Assembly (NCBI GenBank): GCA_018399915.1 | Contig: JAGYNW010000060.1 | Coordinates: 1 to 9,843 of the forward strand | DNA from: Candidatus Omnitrophota bacterium | Lineage (GTDB): Bacteria; Omnitrophota; Gorgyraeia; Zapsychrales; Zapsychraceae | Direction: 5' to 3' | Length of the DNA stretch: 9,843 nt | Shown: piece after piece, positions 1 to 9,000 of the stretch | Numbering within the stretch: position 1 is the first letter of the stretch | How the letters are laid out: each line of letters begins with the position of its first letter | The notes under the pieces: model-generated | Told to the model about the DNA's origin: nothing | What the model saw: the letters and a program-made list of their open reading frames with translations, nothing else | The model's database searches: none | Translations under genes and position numbers: made by a program

Positions 1-3000
1 CGATGTTATCTACATCATTCTATCCGCATCGGCAAACCCGACCACCCTCGCGCATGAGATCTGGGCGGTTGTTAATCCAACCAAAGCACATGCGGAAAAT
101 GCGATTAAAATATTCTTAACACGGGAGGCTGATCGTAAGTCTGACGCAAATTTAAAACAGTTAAGGGTAAAAGATATCTTGATAGCTGGAAATCATGATT
201 TAAATACAATCCGCGAAACGATTCGGTTGATGGATGAAAAGATTGTTCAGCGCGTTATTATCAGCGGAGGATTCGGGCGTTCCACCATGCCGCTTATTAA
301 AGCGGCTATTAAGGAAGGATATGAGGTTGAAATATCCGCAGGCCGAACAATTTCAACAATTCAAGAAACAGAAAATCTTCAAAGAGAAATCGAAGATGTT
401 TTGGTAAATGCAGAGACGGATGCAGAGAAGAAAGAGGCCCAAAAGACTATTGTCCGCAACAGCGAGGCTCATATCACATGGCAGGTGATGCAGCAAATTG
501 CAAAAAAAGAGCAGATGGTTGGTAAGTTAGAATTGAACAAGAATGTTCTTTTAGAAAATGGTGCAACGAATACAAAAGATAATTTCAAATTATTTAGAAA
601 ACTGATCAAAGAGGAAGGCGGATTCAAGAAAGCCGAGCGTTATCGATTTATTTATATTCATACTCCGATGCAGATGGCTCGCACGTATGCGACATATAAT
701 AAAGCCTTTGCGTCAGATATTTATGCTGGTAGGGTTGAGGGCATTGCTCATACTCATCAGGCAGGCATTTTCACATCACAAGATGTTCCCACCGATATCT
801 ACAAAGAGTTTATGCGTAATGTGGTTTATGCGCAGAAAGGTGATATTACACCTTCTTTGACTGAAGGAATTAAGGCTATTTCAGATGATGTTTGGATTGC
901 TGTTCAGCAAGGGTTGAGTGCTTATGGCGCAGATGTCCGCGTAGAGATAATCAAACAAATGGCTGGAATCTGGAAAGGCGTTCCTAGGAATCAGCCTGTT
1001 ACGGTTGAGATGTTAAGAGCAGATTTATCTTCGACAGCATTAACTTTAATTGATGAAATTACTAAGAAAAGGGGACAGCGCCCTATTTCTACTAAAGAAG
1101 ACGAATTGAGAGGAAGCAATCCTGAAAGATTCAGAGGTATGGTTGTTAATGCCACAGAAAAATTTCTTTCTACATGGGAAGAATTATTAGTCGCCGGATA
1201 CGCCTTTGACCTTCCTCTTTATAACCAAAACGGAAACCTTGTTTACGGTGGGTATATGGCTGAAACGAAAAATGTTGTGTCCGAAGGAGAATCTATTGTT
1301 TTACGCGCGGTTACACATACCGATTTTAGAGCAGAAAATCGTGAAGTGATCCTTCATTCAAATATGGATGGTGAATGGAAAGATTACAGAACGCCAATGA
1401 CATATGTCGCAACAGAAGAAGGTAAAGCGATTTATGAATTGCGTATTAATAATGTTACCAAATCATTCGCATATACAATCCACTTTGATGGTCCTCAAAC
1501 AGGAAGTCTTGTGTGGGCGGATCTTCCTTATGGAAATGGCCAGGTGATTGTCGAGCCAAAACAAACATTCCCCATCAATGTATCCGCTATTGAAGGAGTC
1601 ACAGAAACACGCGCAACCATCTCGGTTAATTATAGTGGAGAGGGATTAACTGTCACGTCAGTCGATTTGCCTGAAGAACAAGCCACTGCGATTGAAAAAG
1701 CATTGGAATTCGGATTCATGCATCAAATGGTGGATATGGCTGCCTGGATGGGTGAAGCCACAGAAAAGACTTTAAGTCTTATCCTTCACGGAAACGCAGG
1801 ACCAATCGCATATGTTAAGGGTGATATTATTTACTTATCTGAAAGAGCCTTAGTTGATACAACTGACGCAAACGGACAAAAATTCTTAAACATTATATTG
1901 TCAGATGAAATTGATCATATGGTTCATCCACAGGAGTCTGATGAAGTTGTCCATGAAAGTTTAAGAAAGAGAATTATAGAAAATGATGAAATTCAAAAGT
2001 CATTAGTGGCTATTCTTTTATCGAATAAAAAATCTGAATTTTCTCCATCTAATGATTTGAACCCGGAAGCTTGGTTGAAAGAATTTCTTGTTCAAAATAT
2101 AAAGAAGGATGAAAGAAGGCATAATATCAATGTTCAAGATTTCTCAGAAGTTGAAGAAATTTCAACCAATTCAAAAAGTTATGGAAATATGTCAACAGGT
2201 AAATGGCTCGCGCATAAAGAACAAATAGATTTGGTTATGCAAGGAAGATTTTACGAAGTTACACCGGTTAATGTTCAGTTAGCCCCAACATCTATTTGTC
2301 AATATAGTTGCCCCACATGTAGCTATGGAAAATCGAAAGATGAAATTCGAGAATTAATTCTACAAGGAAAAGCAAAGAAAGAGGATTTCTTCGCGACAAA
2401 AAATGAATTGACGCTTTATATTGATAGGCTTTTAGACGCCGGCGTTAAATCAATAACATTTACTGGAGGTGGAGAGCCATTGTTTAATGAAAATACTATA
2501 GATGCTATCGCGTATGCTAAATCCAAAGGATTAAAAGTAGCGCTATTTACCGATGGCTATTTATTAGATCAACAGGTAACAGATAAATTGTTAACCATTG
2601 GATTAACATTTTTGAGAGTTAGTTATAATGCAGGAACGCCTGAAACCTATAGATTGTTTCATGGTTCTCCCCATAATGGGATGAAAGTATCATTAAAAAA
2701 TATTGAATATTTTGCAAAGCGTAAACAAGAATTGTCCAGGGATATCATTTTTGGGGTTGGGGTCATCATAACACCATTAAATTTAAAAGATTTAATGATT
2801 ATCGCAAAACAGATTAAAGCCATTGCGAATAAATATCCTCATATGATTAATTATATTTCATATCGTCCAACAGTAAGGTATGAACGGGGAACACAGCATA
2901 CGGAATTTACAAGACAATCAGTCGCATATGTAAAAAATAGAAAAGATTTGAAAAAATATGCACAAGCGTATGAAGATTTTATATATGGAGGAAAGCAATT

Positions 3001-6000
3001 CCCTAAGGAAATGGTGAGCGAAGCGTTATTAGAGCTTAGAAATTATGTGCTTCCATATATGACACAAACGCCAGCTGTTGCTGTGTGGATACCAGAAGCA
3101 AGAATGGAAGGGGTTAGTGATTTAAGCAGACCATATGAAAAGTGTTTAGCATGCCCTTGGGTTATTTTTGTTGGACCGAAAGGAGAAGTATATCATTGTG
3201 TCGAATTGGCGCTTGACCCAAAGACTTCTTATGGGTCTTTAAGAGAAGAATCATTGTTTGAAATTTGGCGAGGTGAAAGAAGGGCAAAAGTCATTAATAG
3301 GGTAAATTCAGAGGGGATGAACACATATTGCCCTCCCGTATGTATGTTGTATGAGTATAATAAAGCATTTGGAATTATTGAAAAAGCACAAAATAGTACT
3401 GCAGCAAAGGAACAAATAGAAAGAAAGGTTGCAGCTCTTCAAAAGAAATTTATGAATGAAGAGTTTAAAACTCTTGGAGATTCGGTTTGCTTTATGGCAC
3501 CCGACAGAATAGTATATGGAAATCAAGTAATGGGAGCCTTTAAGGCAGTAGACTTAGGCAAAGTTATAATCAAAGGATTAGATGATTTTGATATAAATGT
3601 ACTTAAATTGTCCAAATTTAATGATGCATATCAAACAAGACTTAAACAGATCATTGGTTTTGTTTCTCACTATATTGATGGCCCACCGTTAGAAATAAAT
3701 ATTGTTATTACAAATGAAGTGCCTGCACCAAATGATCACATGCCAACAATGTCTTTTAATTCAAAAACGTTTACTATTTTTATTCATCCCGTTCTTTTAA
3801 CAAATAGGGTCTCTTTAGAATATGCACAATTTATTGCACATCATGATTTTATTTTGCATGGATATTTAGGAAAGGAAGAAGCAGGCGCTTGCGAAGAAAG
3901 CCGAAAACTTTTAGAGGAAAATAGGGAAATTAAGAAGGCCGTCTTAGACGTTTATACGCAAAAGACAAGTCCTATTCAGGCTTCTAAGGGGTGGATGGAC
4001 GAAGAAAGATCAAAGGATGATATGACTCCGAGAGATGCCTCATCAGAAAATCATAGCACGGAAAAAATTGCCCTTACAGTAAAACAAATAGGTGGAATCA
4101 ACGCGATGGAAGAAGTGGGATTAACGGAAGCTAAAGAAATCGGAATAAACGCAGTGCGTGGATTAAAGATTACAAACACAGCAAAATTCTTCCAAGGATT
4201 AACGGAAGGAACAATAAAGCTGGTGCGCGCACCGCCGGCCTGGAATATCGGCGAAGCGAATTATGTTGAAAATGATGTTATCTACATCATCTTATCGGTG
4301 TCTGCAAATCCAACCACCCTCGCGCATGAAATTTGGGCGGTTGTCAATCCAACCAAAACACACGCGGAAAATCCAATTGATGTTCTGAGCTATACAGATG
4401 CTCGCTACGCATGGTATCTCGATAATGAAATTTGCATGGAAACGGAAGAAGGCAGGCTTTACGCTAATGATCCGGGCCTTAACCCTGATGTTGAAAGGCC
4501 TGAATATTCCGCGTATCAAAATACCAAACTTTTTGCAAAGCCGCGATCGTTCGCTTCTGGACGTAACAGGGCGATCATAGAAAGTTTTTATGTGCTTAAG
4601 TCACCGGATACGGTCACGTATCTCCCGGCAGAATTAAAAGATTTCCAAGGAGTTGAAATCAATGTTCTCCTAACCCGGGGGAATGGATTCACATACGAAC
4701 CAAGAGAAAGGATGGCATTGGTTGCTATTCAAAAAGCGCGCCTAGACGAAATCCTAAGAATAATGGTAAATTATCTTCCAGTTCAATTAATGACATTAAG
4801 GGTGGTTATCGAACCCGTCATGATTGGGCGGCCAACCATAAAATATGCTTTTGAGACAGATGAGCTCTTCGTACAAGCAGTGCTGTTATCAGGATATATT
4901 TCTGACGAATACAGGGAACTTATCAGTCACTATCAAGGTCTTTCTTTGAATACAAACTTGTCTGATAAAGAACAAATTATAGATTCTTTAACACGTTATT
5001 TTGTTCATAAAAATAACCTTTTTATGCTGAGAATATTGAAGTTCTTATGGGATAACAAAATACTCAACGCGAATGAATTAATGTTGAAATTAGAAAAAGC
5101 CGCCTTATCTAAGGATGCTTTCGTAGGAATGATTAACAAAATCATTACAGAGGGAACCGAATCATTCAATGTGCAACGACTCTTAATGTATTACATGCGT
5201 TCACGAAACACGCAAGTGCCTGGTATGATCGAAAATTATCGTTTGAATATAAATGAACAAGATATGCGAATCGTTTTTAATGAAGAATTGTCGGTAGTGA
5301 CTGAGGCTTCGGAAGATAATTTTGAGTTATTTGACTCACAGAAAGAAGGAATGATTATAGAAACGCATCCCGATGATATGGCTATTCATGCCGGGGCGTT
5401 TATTCTGAAGATAGTTGCCTTAAAGAAAAAATCCATGAAAATGCTGCCAACATTCGTAACGGCGGTAACGGATATTTGGGGGATTACAGATCAATATGCA
5501 GAAAAGTATTTAAGGGCAAAAGGAGTAACGGTTCCTGAAGACTTATCAAAAGTCAAGCGAGCAATACGATCGGATGAAGGCAAAACCAATGCCAGGCTCT
5601 TCGGATTACATAAACGATATGTTCAATTAGGTTTGAGCTTACCTTTAATGACGCCGGTAAGGAGCAATAACGCGATTGGGTTCAAATCTTATGAAAGCAT
5701 TTTTGCGGAGCCCTCTTTTGAAGAAAAAGAAATAATTTATGCATTTGTTAAAAACAATCCAGTGGATTATTATTGTTTGGTCTATCCGTTTAGCAATCAT
5801 CCACATCATCGCATGGTGACTTTCGAGTTCTTAGAAGCTATCGCGCGGTACAATCCGAAAGCCAGTATTTATTTCTGGGGGTCAGCTGAAGAATTTAATC
5901 AACATAAATTATTGGCTAACTATATTTATCTTTACGGCGAGAAAACACAAATGTTAGTGGAGGAGATTATTTATCACGGAAATCCTTCTCAAAATATCCG

Positions 6001-9000
6001 TTTCGGAAAGGACGGTAAATTTTATGGCCGTAAAGCGAGAGAATTTGCATTAGAGAGCAAAAAAGCTTTTGATTGCCTCATAAAAACAAATGCATTGGCA
6101 GAGAATGAAACAGTTAAAGGATGGAAAGAGTATCCTTACGCTATGAGATTATTACGGGCGCGATTGACCGCAAAATCAAAAAAAGCCCCTCAAGACGCCT
6201 CCTCCGAAGGCCGCAGTGTACAAGAGATCGCGCTGGCGGTATCTGAGAACGGCGGCATTAAAGAATTCAGCAAAGTCGGAAAACTCGCGCTGACCGGCAT
6301 GATGTTAAGAGCCCTGATCGCGCTAGGGATCGTTAACGGTATGAAATTTATGCTGCGCGTGATCTCAGAAGATATCAAGGTTGTCCGCGCACCGCCGGCC
6401 TGGACCATCGGTGAAGCGAATTATGTTGAAAACGATGTTATCTACATCATTCTTTCCGCATCTGCAAACCCAACCACCCTCGCGCATGAGATCTGGGCGG
6501 TGGTGAATCCTGCCAAAACACATGCGGATAATCCGGTTATTGTTAAAGAAAATGTCGCGATGGTTGCCAACCCCACGACCTATTTATCCAAACAACAAGT
6601 GGATCGTATCGTGCTTGCCGCCTCTGAAGAGATCCGCGGGATCTTCGAATTCCTGGCAACTGTTGCACCATCTGCAGGAGAAAACCAAGATGCAGAAGTC
6701 GCCAAGGTGTTTAAGAAGAATCCGTGGCTGATGGAAACCGCGAAAGCCTATGCCAACGACCCACGCATGTTGAGTGATGAGGAACTGGTCCGCAAGGGAA
6801 CAGATAATCCGGATGCGACAAGCGAACCAATCCGCATTGAGATCAGAAACAGGCAAGCGGATGGAAGCGCTTCTCAAATCGCGGTTAGAGGATATTTTAT
6901 CAACCGTAACCTTATCCGTCATAAATTAGGAGAAATCCTCAGAGATGATAATGTGGAAATTGTGGAAGCCGGAAGCGCTACGATAGAATTTAACAGGGCA
7001 GGCGTGAATAAGGCGCTTGCTATTTCCTTCCTGGAAAGACGATTTGATGATGTGTTGGATCAAATGGGATATCAGCCGGGTCAACTTATCAATGCCAGAA
7101 GAACCCGAACGCTGTTGGCCGCGGATGCCGATGGAACCCTTCTTTCCTCCCCTGCGCCGCATAAAAAAGGCATCGCGGGTATTTCTGAGAGCCCGACCAA
7201 AGAGATGATCGAGACATTCATTGATGGCGGGGGCGTGATTGCGGTTATTAGCGGGAATAATATTGAAAGGCTGGTCGATCGTTTAATTGAAGGAAGCCCT
7301 ATTGTTCAAAAAGGCCTGATCATTGTCGGTAATGGGGCAGCGGATATGCAGGTCTTCAGCAAAGCAGGACGGTTGGAAGACGTTCAGGCCTATAAATTGA
7401 ATGCGTTAGCGATCGGAAGAGAAGAAAATTCAGAGCGATTAGATATGGTTTATGCCGGCGATAATGTTAATCCCTACGGGAATGATTATCCGGGATATGT
7501 GAAAGCCGGCTTTAGTAAGTCATTAGTGGTTGCCGATAAACTTCACGCGCAAATGGATCCAGAGCTGCACGCCGGCATAATCGGAGGGAAAGAACAGGGA
7601 ATGGCCTTTGCCATCCGTGAGATTATCCAAATAGCCAGAGAGAACCAATACCAACGCCTATTCAAAGCAACGCATATGCTTCGTATCGTAGCCAAAGCAT
7701 ACAATTCTGTTGCTGCATTTAAGAAAACCAAAGAAAGCGCTGGGATGGTTGTTCCGTCCGTATCGTCGATTGTTATCGCTGGAAAGACCTGGTACTTAAC
7801 TAAAGAAGAAATCCCTGCCTTGATGCTTCTTCTTGATGAAAGTTTAACCGCTAACAAAAACACCGGCTATCTGGAACATAAACAGGCGTATCAATCGCTC
7901 AAGGCACAAAGCTATGAAACAAAAGAAGAACAAAGTGCCCGGCTGGAGAAGGAACGAATAGAAAATCGTATTGTTGCGGCTCATCAAAAAGTGCAGGCTG
8001 AAACAGAAACAATGATCCTTATTGTTGAGGCCCTGGGCCGTATCGCGGGTAAAAGTCCGCGAGAGGATCTTCGCCGGGTTATTGCATTTTTCAGACGGAT
8101 TATTGGGGACCATCTCACCCAAGCCGCCGGTTATTACTGGGTGCGGATGCAAATGATTTATGTCTTGGGCGACCGCATCATGCCGGTGATGAACCCGCGC
8201 GAAAAAGCCGAAATAGCAAGCTTCCTGGAGGCCCTGCTTAATAAAGAGGACAAAAGAGGAGACGCAAGATCTGAAACAATGCTTATGACCGGCGCCTTAG
8301 CGGCTAATCCGATTCCTAATTTGCGTATGGCAGTTGCAAGCGTTTTATATGAATACAGCCGGGATTCATTTGCAGATGTGATCCGGGCAAGCAGCACGGT
8401 TGAGGAGATTATAAGTCATTATCGTGCGGATAAGACGGCCCGCAAGCAGGCAGCCCTGGATGCCATTATCCTTATGGCTACGCAAAATGATTCAGGCCAA
8501 CAATTGCTGGCCATCAAAGCCCTGGGATTGATCGGATACGCATCGGTAAAGGCCATTTATCCGTTGGAAGTCCTGCTTCAGGAAACGCGGGATGTTGAAA
8601 TCAGGCAAACTGTTTTCGAAACACTTCGTAAGATTTCAAAAGTTATTTATGAAACCAAGATGAAGTCCATTGTTGAATCGTCTGTAACAGATATTTTTAA
8701 CGGATACTTCGCCCAGGCCCGGGATGTTGAAAGCGTGCTTAAGCTGACCGCTTATGATAAATGGATCTTGTCTAACCTGGAAGCGCTTCAAAAGCCTGAG
8801 ACAGAATGGCAGAATATTTTTGCTAATAAGAATAATTGGGCGGTCGTGATCGCAGGCGGCGGCAGCAGCAAGGCCCTCTTAACTGTTCTTGAAGAAATTT
8901 GGGCGCAATTGAAGGCCAAAGGAAAAGTTTTTGGCAAGATGCCAAACATCATGACATTGCATAATCAGGAAGATTCCGGCGGGTCAACGCTTATGGTTAA

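Noticed and set aside
2987..3013. GGAGG followed about 20 bases later by an in-frame ATG (possible internal start)
   Set aside because: Spacing is too long, and the position is in the middle of the radical SAM/SPASM fold, so an internal gene start is unlikely.
5342..5353. AAGGA directly before an in-frame ATG at the PIG-L border
   Set aside because: Tempting because it falls at a domain border, but spacing to the ATG is too short and no stop precedes it; the purine-rich bases simply encode Lys-Glu-Gly.
6280..6370. Hydrophobic helix in copy C as a transmembrane segment
   Set aside because: It contains Arg and Lys at intervals and the equivalent part of copy B is polar, so an amphipathic or buried helix is more likely.
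6522..6731. Short + strand open frame in another frame, 69 codons
   Set aside because: Overlaps the continuous main frame, with no domain and a composition unlike a real protein.
6584..6922. Antisense open frame of 112 codons
   Set aside because: Opposite the lead-in of the HAD region; no family features and no plausible ribosome binding site.
7543..8152. Two adjoining antisense open frames (106 and 102 codons)
   Set aside because: Both shadow the HAD/coiled-coil part of the giant frame; the apparent hydrophobic stretches reflect the reverse of charged helices.
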